Shown here piece by piece: positions 18,366 through 27,275 of a DNA stretch of 64,000 nt. How positions within the stretch are numbered: position 1 is the first letter of the stretch; each line of letters begins with the position of its first letter. A program made the position numbers and the translations under genes. This DNA comes from UBA5429 sp942493315 (GTDB lineage: Bacteria > Bacteroidota > Bacteroidia > Bacteroidales > WCHB1-69): contig OW818690.1 of assembly GCA_942493315.1 (NCBI GenBank), positions 930,001 to 994,000 on the forward strand, in the 5' to 3' direction. The notes beneath the pieces were generated by a model, which worked only from the letters and a program-made list of their open reading frames with translations, made no database searches and was not told the DNA's origin.

Positions 18366-18394
18366 AAAAAGAGGAGTTTTTCTCCTCTTTTTTT
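18366..18394 (+). terminator. Rho-independent terminator after ssb
   Basis: Stem AAAAAGAGGAG pairing with CTCCTCTTTTT around a TTTT loop, with a T run; 6 bp beyond the ssb stop. Confidence 0.88.
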
Positions 18395-18420
18395 AACAAA
18401 TAAAAAGGACTCCATAAAAC

Positions 18421-19707
18421 ATGAAAAAACAAAAACTTTTAATACTGGCTTTTTTCGCTTTATTTTTTTATAATTCATATTGTCAAGTAGACACTATTAA
18501 AATGATGCAGTATAATCTGATGTATTATACAACAGCTGTTCCGTCCGGTTGCACTGTGACCTCCACTTATCTGAACGATAAAGATATGAACCTCAAAAAA
18601 ATTATCAAATATGCTCAACCCGATATTTTAAGTGTCAATGAGATCGGAAGTCAGTCTACCTATGTGGATAGAATCAAAAATAATGCATTGAATACGGATG
18701 GTGTAACCTATTATCAAAATTGTCCCCTTACCAATTTCTCCGGAGGATCGATTGCGAATATGGTTTACTATGATTCCAGAAAATTGGGTTATCACTCCTT
18801 CTTTTATGTAACTACCAGTGTTAGAGATATTAATGCATATAAAATGTATTATAAAACCCCAAATTTAGTTAATGGGGATACCATTTTTATCACCTTTATT
18901 GTAACGCATTTAAAAGCCGGAAGTTATGACGCTGATAAAACAACCAGAGCCCAACAAACGCAGGCTTTAATGACTAAGTTAGAACAAATTGGAACAGCCA
19001 GCAATTATGTTTTTTCCGGAGATTTTAATCTCTACTCCTCTTCAGAAATCGCATATCAGAATCTAATCAATTATTCCAATACACTTTACAGATTTTATGA
19101 TCCAATCAATCAATCCGGAAATTGGAATAATTCCTCTCAATTTGCCAATATTCATACCCAATCAACCCATACTTCATCAGATAATGGTTGTTTTTCAACC
19201 GGAGGCATGGATGATCGTTTTGATTTTATATTAGTATCTCCATATATTTACTACGGAAGTAAAAAAGTGAGATCGATCAATGAATCCTATTTGGCTTTAG
19301 GACAAGATGGAGAAAGATTTAATGGATCCATTAACAATCCCGGTAATACGATTGTTCCCGATTCCATAGCCAACGCAATGTATAATCTATCCGATCACTT
19401 ACCTGTTATTTTGCAATTTGCTATTGACTATACCGTTTCTGTTCAGGATTTTGCCTCTGTTATTCAGGTGAATGTAAACAATCCTGTTCAGGATCAGATT
19501 CAGATGGAAATACAATTAGATCAACCCGATCATTTAACGGTAGAGATCTATTCTTTAAGTGGACAACTGCTTGAAAAAACAACCAATTATTTTGAAAGTG
19601 GAAGTTCAAGATGGAATCAAAAATTTGATTATCCCCCATCTCTCTATTTATTAAAAATACAAAACTCTAAAAATCAATATGTTGTAAAAAAAATAGTGAA
19701 ATCGTAA
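18421..19707 (+). CDS. Secreted endonuclease/exonuclease/phosphatase-like protein with T9SS domain
   Basis: 428 residues. A signal peptide covers 1-21. Residues 24-335 have the EEP (DNase I-like) layout: MQYNLMYY near 30, Glu74 in SVNEIG, His163 in VTHLKAG, Asp201/Asn203 in SGDFNLYS, Asp268 in DRFDFILV and the final Asp325-His326 in LSDHLPV. The catalytic set appears complete. Residues 345-428 form a T9SS sorting domain ending VVKKIVKS. It is likely a cell-surface or secreted nuclease or phosphodiesterase; the substrate is not evident. It starts 27 bp after the ssb terminator. Confidence 0.85.
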   Translation: MKKQKLLILAFFALFFYNSYCQVDTIKMMQYNLMYYTTAVPSGCTVTSTYLNDKDMNLKKIIKYAQPDILSVNEIGSQSTYVDRIKNNALNTDGVTYYQNCPLTNFSGGSIANMVYYDSRKLGYHSFFYVTTSVRDINAYKMYYKTPNLVNGDTIFITFIVTHLKAGSYDADKTTRAQQTQALMTKLEQIGTASNYVFSGDFNLYSSSEIAYQNLINYSNTLYRFYDPINQSGNWNNSSQFANIHTQSTHTSSDNGCFSTGGMDDRFDFILVSPYIYYGSKKVRSINESYLALGQDGERFNGSINNPGNTIVPDSIANAMYNLSDHLPVILQFAIDYTVSVQDFASVIQVNVNNPVQDQIQMEIQLDQPDHLTVEIYSLSGQLLEKTTNYFESGSSRWNQKFDYPPSLYLLKIQNSKNQYVVKKIVKS

Positions 19708-19745
19708 TCCCTTAGGTCTGGTGACTAACCAAACGTTTTTTTCAC

Positions 19746-19753
19746 TATATTTG
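19746..19753 (+). promoter_or_regulatory. -7 box of the EF-G2-like gene
   Basis: TATATTTG, 56 bp before the ATG at 19810; fits TAnnTTTG. The remaining leader is about 50 nt. Confidence 0.5.
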
Positions 19754-19809
19754 CGCCCTCAAATTAAAAATATAAAAAATTTAAGATTTAATAATAATTT
19801 AAGACCACA

Positions 19810-21939
19810 ATGAAAGTTTATCAAACCAAAGAAATTAGAAATGTCGCCCTTATCGGTGGTAACCGTGTTGGAAAAACGACCCTTGCCGAAGCTATGGCTT
19901 TTCATGGCGGCGTAATAAGCAGAAGAGGAACTGTTGAAGATAAAAATACCATTTCAGATTATCGTGATGTAGAGTTAGAAAGACAACAATCTATCCAGGC
20001 TACAGTAATGTATGCTGAACATGATGGATGCAAAATCAATATGATTGATTGTCCGGGTTTTGATGACTTTATTGGAGAAGTTATTGGTTCATTAAGAGTT
20101 GCTGATACAGCAATGATGGTTATCAACGCTCAAAATGGGGTGGACGTTGGTGCTGAAATTCAATGGAGATGGACTAAAAAAATGAATGTTCCAGTATTTT
20201 TCGTTGTAAACGAGTTGGATCACGAAAAAGCCAATTTTGAAGAAACAATCAGACAATTAAAACATTACTTTGGAAACAGTGTAATGCCATTCCAATATCC
20301 TGTAAATGCCGGTATCGGTTTTGACAGTGTAATCGATTTACTTCAGATGAAACTTTTAAAATTCCCTATTGGGGGTGGAAAAACAATCGTTGAAGATATT
20401 CCTGCATCAGAAAAAGATAAAGCAGAAGAGATGTACAATGCATTAGTGGAAGCTGCTGCTGAAAACGATGAAGCCTTAATGGACAAATTCTTTGAAGAAG
20501 GAACACTTACCGAAGAGGAGATGGCCAGAGGGTTAAAATTAGGAATCATCAACCGTGGTACATTTCCTGTAATTTGCGTTGCTGCAAAAACTGATCAAGG
20601 GGTTACCAGAATGATGGATATTATTAAAAGCAGTTGTCCAGCACCTGATGAAATGATTGGTGTTCAAACACTTTCAGGAAAAACATTAGCTTGCAAAACA
20701 ACAGATATTCCAACCGGTTATGTTTTCAAAACATCTATTGAACAACACATTGGTGAACTTTCAATCATGAAAATTTATGGAGGAGAGATCACCGAAGCCA
20801 TGGATATGGTAAACAATAAAACCAATTCTAAGGAAAGATTAACGTCTCTTCTTTGTGTAGCAGGAAAAAACAGAGAGAAAGTGGAAAAAGCAGTTGCCGG
20901 TGATATCGTTGCTACTATCAAATTAAAAGGAACACAATCATCTCACACCTTAGTAAAATCAGGAGATGAAATGATTGTACCAACAGAATATCCGGAACCA
21001 AAATTCCGTACAGCAGTTAAAGCTAGAAACAGTTCAGATGATGAAAAACTAGGTGCCATTTTAAACGAATTCCGCAAAACAGACCTTACTTTCCTTTCTG
21101 AACAATCTAAAGAGTTAAAACAAGTGATCATCTCAGGACAAGGGGAACAACACTTGAATATTGTGAAATGGATCATTGAAAAGTTGAATAAAGTGGAAAT
21201 TGAGTATTATGCTCCTAAAATTCCTTATCGTGAAACCATTACTAAATCAGCAGAAGCGATGTACCGTCACAAAAAACAATCAGGTGGAGCCGGCCAATTC
21301 GGTGAAGTTCACATGCTTGTAGAACCTTACTATGAAGGTATGACTAACCAAAATAAATACCCAATCCGTGGAACTGATGTGTATGAATTACCTTGGGGTG
21401 GTAAACTCATTTTCAACAATTGTATCGTCGGTGGTGCTATTGATGCCAGATTTTTACCCGCTATTTTAAAAGGGATCAACGAGAGAATTGAAGAAGGCCC
21501 ACTTACAGGTTCTTATGCTCGTGATATCGTAATTAATGTCTATGATGGTAAAATGCACCCTGTTGACTCTAATGAGTTGGCATTCAAATTAGCCGGTCGT
21601 CAAGCTTTCCGTGAAGCATTCAAAAATGCAGGTCCTAAAATTTTGGAACCTATTTATGATGTGGAAGTTTTCGTACCTTCTGACAGAATGGGTGATGTTA
21701 TGACTGACCTTCAAGGACGTAGAGGGGTTGTAATGGGAATGGACAGTGATGGTGAATTCCAAATCATTCGCGCTAAAATTCCATTAGCAGAAATGAACAA
21801 ATATTCAACCACATTAAGTTCTATCACTTCTGGACGTGCATCTTACGGAATGAAATTTGCTGAATACCAACAAGTTCCTGCTGATGTTCAAAGCGAAATC
21901 ATCAAAAAATACGAAGAAGAAAACAAAGAAGACGAATAG
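19810..21939 (+). CDS. EF-G2-like elongation factor paralogue, probably GTPase-deficient
   Basis: 709 residues with EF-G domain order: G domain, domain II, and a C-terminal III-V region (GAGQFGEVHM, PIYDVEVFVPSDRMGDVMTDLQGRRG). The P-loop GGNRVGKT (16-23) is present, but switch I reads QSIQ (60-63) instead of RGIT, the catalytic His of DTPGH is Phe84 in DCPGF, and the G4 motif is NELD (134-137). By memory the whole protein resembles the Bacteroides EF-G2 (BT2167), which supports translocation without GTP hydrolysis during starvation. I infer a stress or slow-growth translation factor. It has its own promoter and a strong terminator. Confidence 0.85.
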   Translation: MKVYQTKEIRNVALIGGNRVGKTTLAEAMAFHGGVISRRGTVEDKNTISDYRDVELERQQSIQATVMYAEHDGCKINMIDCPGFDDFIGEVIGSLRVADTAMMVINAQNGVDVGAEIQWRWTKKMNVPVFFVVNELDHEKANFEETIRQLKHYFGNSVMPFQYPVNAGIGFDSVIDLLQMKLLKFPIGGGKTIVEDIPASEKDKAEEMYNALVEAAAENDEALMDKFFEEGTLTEEEMARGLKLGIINRGTFPVICVAAKTDQGVTRMMDIIKSSCPAPDEMIGVQTLSGKTLACKTTDIPTGYVFKTSIEQHIGELSIMKIYGGEITEAMDMVNNKTNSKERLTSLLCVAGKNREKVEKAVAGDIVATIKLKGTQSSHTLVKSGDEMIVPTEYPEPKFRTAVKARNSSDDEKLGAILNEFRKTDLTFLSEQSKELKQVIISGQGEQHLNIVKWIIEKLNKVEIEYYAPKIPYRETITKSAEAMYRHKKQSGGAGQFGEVHMLVEPYYEGMTNQNKYPIRGTDVYELPWGGKLIFNNCIVGGAIDARFLPAILKGINERIEEGPLTGSYARDIVINVYDGKMHPVDSNELAFKLAGRQAFREAFKNAGPKILEPIYDVEVFVPSDRMGDVMTDLQGRRGVVMGMDSDGEFQIIRAKIPLAEMNKYSTTLSSITSGRASYGMKFAEYQQVPADVQSEIIKKYEEENKEDE

Positions 21940-21961
21940 TCTATTGCTTTTTCAATCTCAT

Positions 21962-21993
21962 AAAGGAGTATCTGTTAAGATGCTCCTTTTTTG
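21962..21993 (+). terminator. Rho-independent terminator after the EF-G2-like gene
   Basis: Stem AAAGGAGTATCT pairing with AGATGCTCCTTT around GTTA, followed by Ts; 22 bp beyond the stop. Confidence 0.85.
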
Positions 21994-22031
21994 TTTGTTA
22001 TCTTTTTTCTCATCAATTTAAATTTTTTTAG

Positions 22032-22039
22032 TATTTTTG
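22032..22039 (+). promoter_or_regulatory. -7 box before the exported-protein pair
   Basis: TATTTTTG, about 150 bp upstream of the ATG at 22191; fits TAnnTTTG but leaves a long, AT-rich leader. Confidence 0.35.
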
Positions 22040-22190
22040 ACACCTTAAAAACTGACATGTAAGTAAGAGATTATCTATTATCAATGTTTAAAATTTTATT
22101 TTTATTTCCGATTAAGAAAATAAATTTACCATTAACAATATAATTGGTATGTTAACACTTACACTAAATATCTAATTATAATGAATTATT

Positions 22191-22691
22191 ATGAATAAAT
22201 TATTGTTCTGTTTTGTTCTGTTAATCTCTGTTGTGGGATTAAAATCTCAAACGATTGGTGTTGTTGAATCAAATAACACCATATTTTATTTGGGAGCAAG
22301 TTTACCGCAAGACGGTTATCCTGTTGAAATTGGTTTGACAACCGGTTTAAAAGATGATTTTTTAGGAATAGAAAATTTCCATTTTTGTTTAGATCTTTTT
22401 TATAGAACTAAATTTAAAAATCCAACTTATGGAAAAGTGATGGCTGGTGGTTTTGGAATCAATTTACGATATTCATTATTTGATGATTTTGATCTGTTTT
22501 TAGCAGCTGATGTAGGAATTCCTTATGCACCGGGTGTATGGTTATTTGCACAAAATGACGATTTTATTACACTTGAATATTTTTTAAATATTGGAGTTTC
22601 ATACGCTTTTTCTGAATATTTTGGAGCTTATGTCAAGGGTGGATATAGTAATTTTGGTAATCTTGGAATGGGGTTATTTGTAAGATTTTAA
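22191..22691 (+). CDS. Exported beta-rich protein of unknown function
   Basis: 166 residues with a signal peptide (about 1-19). The rest alternates aromatic and glycine-rich strands (VMAGGFGINLRYSLF, YFGAYVKGGYSNFG) and ends GLFVRF, so a small outer-membrane barrel or porin-like sandwich ending in Phe is likely. No known family was recognised. It precedes another exported unknown by 21 bp, probably in one operon. Confidence 0.65.
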   Translation: MNKLLFCFVLLISVVGLKSQTIGVVESNNTIFYLGASLPQDGYPVEIGLTTGLKDDFLGIENFHFCLDLFYRTKFKNPTYGKVMAGGFGINLRYSLFDDFDLFLAADVGIPYAPGVWLFAQNDDFITLEYFLNIGVSYAFSEYFGAYVKGGYSNFGNLGMGLFVRF

Positions 22692-22712
22692 ATATATTAA
22701 ATTCAAAAAAAC

Positions 22713-24170
22713 ATGAAAAGAATAATTATACTTATTTGTATTTTAATAAATATTTCCATTTCAGCACAAAATATTAATTGGGGTACACCCTATAGAACGG
22801 AAGAAAATTTTTATTCCAGTACAAAACTTGCAGCAGGAAAATATTTGGGGGAAATAGCCGGATTTAATTATTATGTCGTTTACTCACCTTATGCAAAAAC
22901 TTTCGGTTTTTCTTATTTTATGAAATTGATTTTTATTGCAGAATCTCAAAATAATGTAAGTAAAGTATCGAAATACTCTGAATTGGCCTATCATTTATTG
23001 GACATAAAGATTATAAATAACATGATAGCAGTCTTTTATATTGAAGATACGAGTACACCGGAAAAAAGTATTAAGATTGATTATTATAGTTCACAAACAT
23101 TTATAAAACAATCATCAAAAACTTTATTTAACTATAGAATACAAGAAAATCAACTTTCAGGTTTTAATACAATGCTAACTTCTGAAGATAAGTCAAAATT
23201 CGGATTTATAACGTATTGTTACAATGACGGTACTCCATCTTTATTATTTAGTGTTTATGATAATCAGTTATCTAAATTGTATACTCAAGATTATATCATT
23301 AATGATGAAGGGTTTAATAGTTTTTCAAATGCAATATTGACAAATAATGGAGATATTATTTTAAATTTTGTAAATTACCAATCTAAAAATTATGAAAAAG
23401 TAACAGGATTTCAATTGATTCAGGTTAATTCTGATCAAATTTCAGAATTGAATATGGAAACAGGTTTGCCTATTAAATATTGTTCATCATCATGGATTGA
23501 AAAAGAGAATAACCGTTATGTTTTTGTTTATACTACAGAAAATGGGATTACGGGAAATGTTGTAAGTTTTAAAAATGATGACATTACACAACTATTTACT
23601 CAGAATTATTACGACGGAAATTGGATCATAGAAAAATTAATAAAGATGGAAAATGGAAATATTGTTGCTGTAGTAGCAAATAAAACACATACCATTATCC
23701 ATAATCAGAAAGCCCCTGATGTTCATGCGTATACTTATAAAAATTATTCATTTGATTGTTTCGATCCAGAGAGTTCAAATTTATTGTATCATAGCTATTT
23801 AGGTAGAAAGTTCCAGTGGGGATTTTTAATACCTGAACGTGATCCTTTTTTAACAATGCCTCTTTCTGTTTTTGCAAAAGGTAACGATATATATGCTATT
23901 TATAATACCGACAGAAAAACAAAAGAAGAGATTAACCCGGAGACAGAAAGTAAAAGGAGTAGATCTTTTTCTTACCATCCTACAATTAAATCAATTACAA
24001 AAATGGCTATTATTGATGAATCAGGAAAGGTAAAAACAAATCTATTATTTGAATATAGAGAAGCAAAAGGTCAATGTGCTACTTCATTTACCTATTTAGA
24101 TAAAGACGGTTCTTTTAAAATTTCTAAAATATTCAGAAAATACATCACTTTTGGGACAATCAAGTTATAA
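22713..24170 (+). CDS. Exported protein of unknown function
   Basis: 485 residues with a signal peptide (about 1-18) and a long, beta-strand-rich body with many Asn, Tyr and Lys. I see no catalytic motif, no T9SS sorting domain and no lipobox. The spacing of strands could suit a beta-propeller, but that is only an impression. It follows the small barrel-like protein by 21 bp, so the two may form an envelope pair. Confidence 0.65.
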   Translation: MKRIIILICILINISISAQNINWGTPYRTEENFYSSTKLAAGKYLGEIAGFNYYVVYSPYAKTFGFSYFMKLIFIAESQNNVSKVSKYSELAYHLLDIKIINNMIAVFYIEDTSTPEKSIKIDYYSSQTFIKQSSKTLFNYRIQENQLSGFNTMLTSEDKSKFGFITYCYNDGTPSLLFSVYDNQLSKLYTQDYIINDEGFNSFSNAILTNNGDIILNFVNYQSKNYEKVTGFQLIQVNSDQISELNMETGLPIKYCSSSWIEKENNRYVFVYTTENGITGNVVSFKNDDITQLFTQNYYDGNWIIEKLIKMENGNIVAVVANKTHTIIHNQKAPDVHAYTYKNYSFDCFDPESSNLLYHSYLGRKFQWGFLIPERDPFLTMPLSVFAKGNDIYAIYNTDRKTKEEINPETESKRSRSFSYHPTIKSITKMAIIDESGKVKTNLLFEYREAKGQCATSFTYLDKDGSFKISKIFRKYITFGTIKL

Positions 24171-24231
24171 TTGACCTTTTATAGCTAAACAAATAAAGAA
24201 TTAATGTATGAAAAATTTTTCTGACAAAGTT

Positions 24232-24262
24232 TTTGAAATATAAGAAAATTGTTGTAAATTTG
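24232..24262 (+). promoter_or_regulatory. Complete Bacteroidota promoter of the FISUMP gene
   Basis: TTTG -33 box (24232-24235), 19-bp spacer, TAAATTTG -7 box (24255-24262), 27 bp before the ATG. The sequence around the -7 box is nearly identical to that of the next gene (25667-25674). Confidence 0.7.
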
Positions 24263-24289
24263 GGCATTAATAATTTAATTCATAAAGCG

Positions 24290-25570
24290 ATGAAAAAAGC
24301 GATAAAACAATTTTTAATGGTGTTTTTTGTATGCTGTTTCATATTAAACAGTTTGTTCTCACAAAGTTACAATATTCAATTTTTAGCTACAGGAGTAACT
24401 TCAAACATTGATAGTATAATAGTAGAGAACTTAATACAAAATCAATCCGTAAAACTATTATCAGGAGATGTTTTACAACTACAAATGGGAACAATTAACA
24501 TCACGCAGCATGATTTCAATGAGGAACGTGCTTATATCTATTTTGAAGAAATTACGCACATACCCAAATTAGTGTTGTTGAAACAAGATGCAACAAATTG
24601 TCAAATAACATTATATGACATATTAGGTCGTCAACTCACTCAATTTTCCAATCTGTTATCTATGGGAACGCATACATTCACATTGATGGGATTAAAAACA
24701 GGGTTGTATATTTTAAATATTAAAACGGAAAACGGATCTAAATCAATAAAATTCACCGTTAATGGATCAATTCATGAATCAAATCCAGCGATTATTATCG
24801 AAAATTCGGTTCAAATAATTTCTGAAGCCAAAAACCAGGAAAAAAATGACACCTATAAAAACGTGGTTCCCATGTCCTACCATGTCGGAGAGTTGTTGTT
24901 AATCAAAACCTATTCAGGGATCTATATAACCTATTCTACTTTAGTTCCGAATGAAAGTCAAACCGTTTCTATTGAGCTCAATTCATGTTCTGATGTTTCG
25001 GAAAATCATTATGCAACGATTAAAATAGGAACACAAACATGGATGGCAGAAAACCTGAAATCTGCTAAATATTGTAATGGAATCGATATTGTAAATGAAC
25101 CCAACATGAATAATTGGAGTCTTCTAACAGGAGGAGCCTGGTGCCATTTGAATAATGATATTACCATGGAAGACAAATATGGAAAACTTTACAATTTTTA
25201 TGCCGCATCAGATTCCCGAAATCCATGTCCTTGTGGATGGCATGTTCCATCAAAATTAGAGTGGGAAACACTCATTACATATTTAGGAGGAGAAGAAGTT
25301 GCCGGAGGAAAAATAAAACAAAGTGGAACACAATTTTGGCAATCGCCAAATGTAGCAGATAACCAGAGCGGTTTTACTGCATTACCCGGAAGATCCAGAA
25401 CAAATTTGGGATATTTTGGAACCGATAATGGTGAAGACTCCTATTTTTATTCTCAAACAGATTCAGGATCTTATGCCTGGGTTTTTGGATTAGGCTATGG
25501 AAGTGCCGGAATTTTCGCCAGTGAAACATCCAAAAAATTTGGAGGATCGATACGTTGTATCAAAGATTAA
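24290..25570 (+). CDS. Exported FISUMP-domain protein with internal T9SS-like module
   Basis: 426 residues from the ATG at 24290; the upstream start at 24233 lies on the promoter and is rejected. The signal peptide ends about residue 25. A module like a T9SS sorting domain (ITLYDILGRQL, LKTGLYILNI) lies in the N-terminal half rather than at the end. The C-terminal 190 residues form a FISUMP domain (fibrobacter major paralogous domain): IKIGTQTWMAENLK, GKLYNFYAA, CPCGWHVPSKLEWE, GFTALPGR and a final SIRCIKD. FISUMP proteins are surface proteins of unknown role. Confidence 0.85.
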   Translation: MKKAIKQFLMVFFVCCFILNSLFSQSYNIQFLATGVTSNIDSIIVENLIQNQSVKLLSGDVLQLQMGTINITQHDFNEERAYIYFEEITHIPKLVLLKQDATNCQITLYDILGRQLTQFSNLLSMGTHTFTLMGLKTGLYILNIKTENGSKSIKFTVNGSIHESNPAIIIENSVQIISEAKNQEKNDTYKNVVPMSYHVGELLLIKTYSGIYITYSTLVPNESQTVSIELNSCSDVSENHYATIKIGTQTWMAENLKSAKYCNGIDIVNEPNMNNWSLLTGGAWCHLNNDITMEDKYGKLYNFYAASDSRNPCPCGWHVPSKLEWETLITYLGGEEVAGGKIKQSGTQFWQSPNVADNQSGFTALPGRSRTNLGYFGTDNGEDSYFYSQTDSGSYAWVFGLGYGSAGIFASETSKKFGGSIRCIKD

Positions 25571-25644
25571 AAACGCAAAATAAGAGGTGTTTGAACAATT
25601 TTCCTTTAAATTTTCTTAAAAATATTAAAAAATATTAAAAAGCT

Positions 25645-25674
25645 GTTGTTTTTTAAAAAATTGTTGTAAATTTG
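25645..25674 (+). promoter_or_regulatory. Promoter of the 301-residue T9SS cargo gene
   Basis: GTTG at the -33 position, 18-bp spacer, TAAATTTG -7 box (25667-25674). About 20 bp around the -7 box match the FISUMP gene promoter. Confidence 0.6.
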
Positions 25675-25700
25675 GGCGTTATTAATTAAAAAACAAGGCT

Positions 25701-26606
25701 ATGAAAAAAATCTTACTCTTTATGGGTATGCTCTTTGCGTGTGTCGCAATGCAAGCCCAAACCATTATTTTTCAGGAAAATTTTGATACCTATACAGCCG
25801 GAGACAAAATTGCGGCTGTAAACACCAGTTTTACTACATGGAGTGCAGCACCGGGAGGTTCTGAAGATGGTACTATTTCAACAGAACAAGCAGCATCCCC
25901 TTCCAATTCGTTAAAAATTATATCCGGAAATGATGTTGTTTTCCCCATTGCCAATCTCACTACAGGTGAATATGTGATCGAATTTGACTATTACGTGCCC
26001 TCTACCGGCACCGGAGGCTATTTTAATGTATTGCACAACTTTGCAGGCACAAGCTCTGAATGGGCCTTAGAATGCTATTTTTCCAATAATGGAACCGGTT
26101 ATTTAAAAGTTGGAAAAGCCGTAGATGGAGAGATCTCTTTTACTTATCCTTCAAATCAGTTTTTTCATACGTATATTAAAATTGATTTAACTGAAGATGA
26201 AGCAAAATTAGAGATCAACAACAATGAAGTACACACCTGGCCATTCCATTATCAAGCCAATGATACCACCGGATTAATCCAATTGGGAGGTGTTAACTTC
26301 TTTTCAGCTGCACCACCGGATTTAACCAATGGAACATATTATATTGACAATTTCAAACTAAGAATGGATGATGTTGCGGTTACTGAAACCAATAAAACGG
26401 TCAAAATTTATCCAAATCCTGCTACTCAAATTTTACATATTTCCGGAGATAATATCCAATTGATTGAAATGTTTAATATTGTAGGACAAAAAATCTACAC
26501 CGGAACAGAAAACAGTATTAATATTGAGACCTATCCATCCGGCACTTATTTTGTTAAAGTAACATCCCCAGAAGGCACAATAACTAAAAAACTGATTATA
26601 AAATAG
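25701..26606 (+). CDS. Secreted T9SS cargo protein with jelly-roll-like domain
   Basis: 301 residues. Signal peptide 1-19 (ACVAMQAQ). Residues 20-225 begin FQENFDTYTAGDKI and end YYIDNFKLR, the frame of LamG/concanavalin-like or carbohydrate-binding jelly rolls. Residues 228-301 are a T9SS type A sorting domain (KIYPNPATQILHI ... KKLIIK). It is likely a cell-surface adhesin or binding protein. The palindromic repeat element begins 7 bp after its stop. Confidence 0.8.
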   Translation: MKKILLFMGMLFACVAMQAQTIIFQENFDTYTAGDKIAAVNTSFTTWSAAPGGSEDGTISTEQAASPSNSLKIISGNDVVFPIANLTTGEYVIEFDYYVPSTGTGGYFNVLHNFAGTSSEWALECYFSNNGTGYLKVGKAVDGEISFTYPSNQFFHTYIKIDLTEDEAKLEINNNEVHTWPFHYQANDTTGLIQLGGVNFFSAAPPDLTNGTYYIDNFKLRMDDVAVTETNKTVKIYPNPATQILHISGDNIQLIEMFNIVGQKIYTGTENSINIETYPSGTYFVKVTSPEGTITKKLIIK

Positions 26607-26612
26607 TTAAGA

Positions 26613-26777
26613 ATTAGGGCATTCCGGCTCGCATGCTCGCCGTCGGTCTCCGCCTTCAAGTCCGCACCAAACAGCCGTATGACTGCATGGTCGTAAAAGG
26701 AGCTCACAGGCTCGCTCTTTTACTCCCTGCATCATAGCGGCTGTTTGCTTTGCGGGCTTTCCCGGCTCCGCCCTAAT
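26613..26777. repeat. Palindromic repeat element with terminal inverted repeats
   Basis: A GC-rich, roughly 165-bp element in AT-rich surroundings. The ends are the inverted pair ATTAGGGC / GCCCTAAT. Inside, CCAAACAGCCG at about 26668 faces CGGCTGTTTGC at about 26739, with further pairing toward the centre, so the whole could fold into a branched hairpin. End fragments recur at 26990-27004, 54522-54575 and 54735-54751. It has no reading frame. Similar GGGC...CCCTAA elements are, from memory, scattered in other Bacteroidota genomes. Confidence 0.65.
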
Positions 26778-26789
26778 GCGGACTAGAGG

Positions 26790-26935
26790 CTGGTGACGGG
26801 AGACTGGAGACAGGCGACTGGAGAAGTTCGAAGTAAAACGTTCGACGTTAATTTGAAATTACAGTAAATTTTTAATTTTTTAATTATTCATTATTCATTC
26901 GTCCGCTGTCTGCAGTCCGCTGTCTGTAGTCTTTC
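26790..26935. repeat. Word-like degenerate tandem repeats
   Basis: Three successive blocks of short imperfect repeats: GGAGACTGGAGACAGGCGAC-type units, then TTTTTAATT/TTCATTATTCATTC, then GTCCGCTGTCTGCAGTCCGC. The unit length varies from 7 to 13 bp. The same words recur in gaps near 29.1, 31.4, 51.5, 53.0 and 54.4 kb. No gene is visible. Confidence 0.7.
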
Positions 26936-27237
26936 ATAAGCTCCATAGGAGTGTGATCTTTGTAGTTTGTGATGTGGATTTGTAATTTGTTAGGGGCGGA
27001 GCCCTGATATCTTAAATTGTTTATTCCGGGAAAGTGTGGAAACAGTTCTGGTTGAAAAAACGAAATTTTGTAACTCTTTTAATATGAAATAGATACAAAA
27101 TATTTTTCCAACACTTCTCCGGAATAATAAAATAAATTTTCTCGCAGAGGACGCAGGGACCGCGAAGCATTTTTCATAGAGACCTCTGTGATATTATTCA
27201 TGGTCTCCTTTGCGGTAAAATTAAATTAAAAAAGTTG
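26936..27237. other. Intergenic remnants before the RHS fragment
   Basis: No gene seen. It contains an end fragment of the palindromic element (GGGGCGGAGCCC, 26990-27004), and a phrase near 27143-27215 (CGCAGAGGACGCAGGGACCG, CCTCTGTGA) of the CTCTGTG/CGCAGAG word family. Confidence 0.5.
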
Positions 27238-27245
27238 TATATTTG
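27238..27245 (+). promoter_or_regulatory. -7 box before the orphan RHS tip
   Basis: TATATTTG lies 30 bp before the ATG at 27276, suggesting that the truncated RHS gene can be transcribed on its own. The nearest TTTG is 25 nt upstream, not ideal. Confidence 0.4.
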
Positions 27246-27275
27246 TCGCATGTAAATCAACATTGAAATACTCTG

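Noticed and set aside
26668..26756. Integron attC site suspected in the palindromic element
   Set aside because: No GTTRRRY/RYYYAAC core pair is visible and there is no integrase or cassette array.
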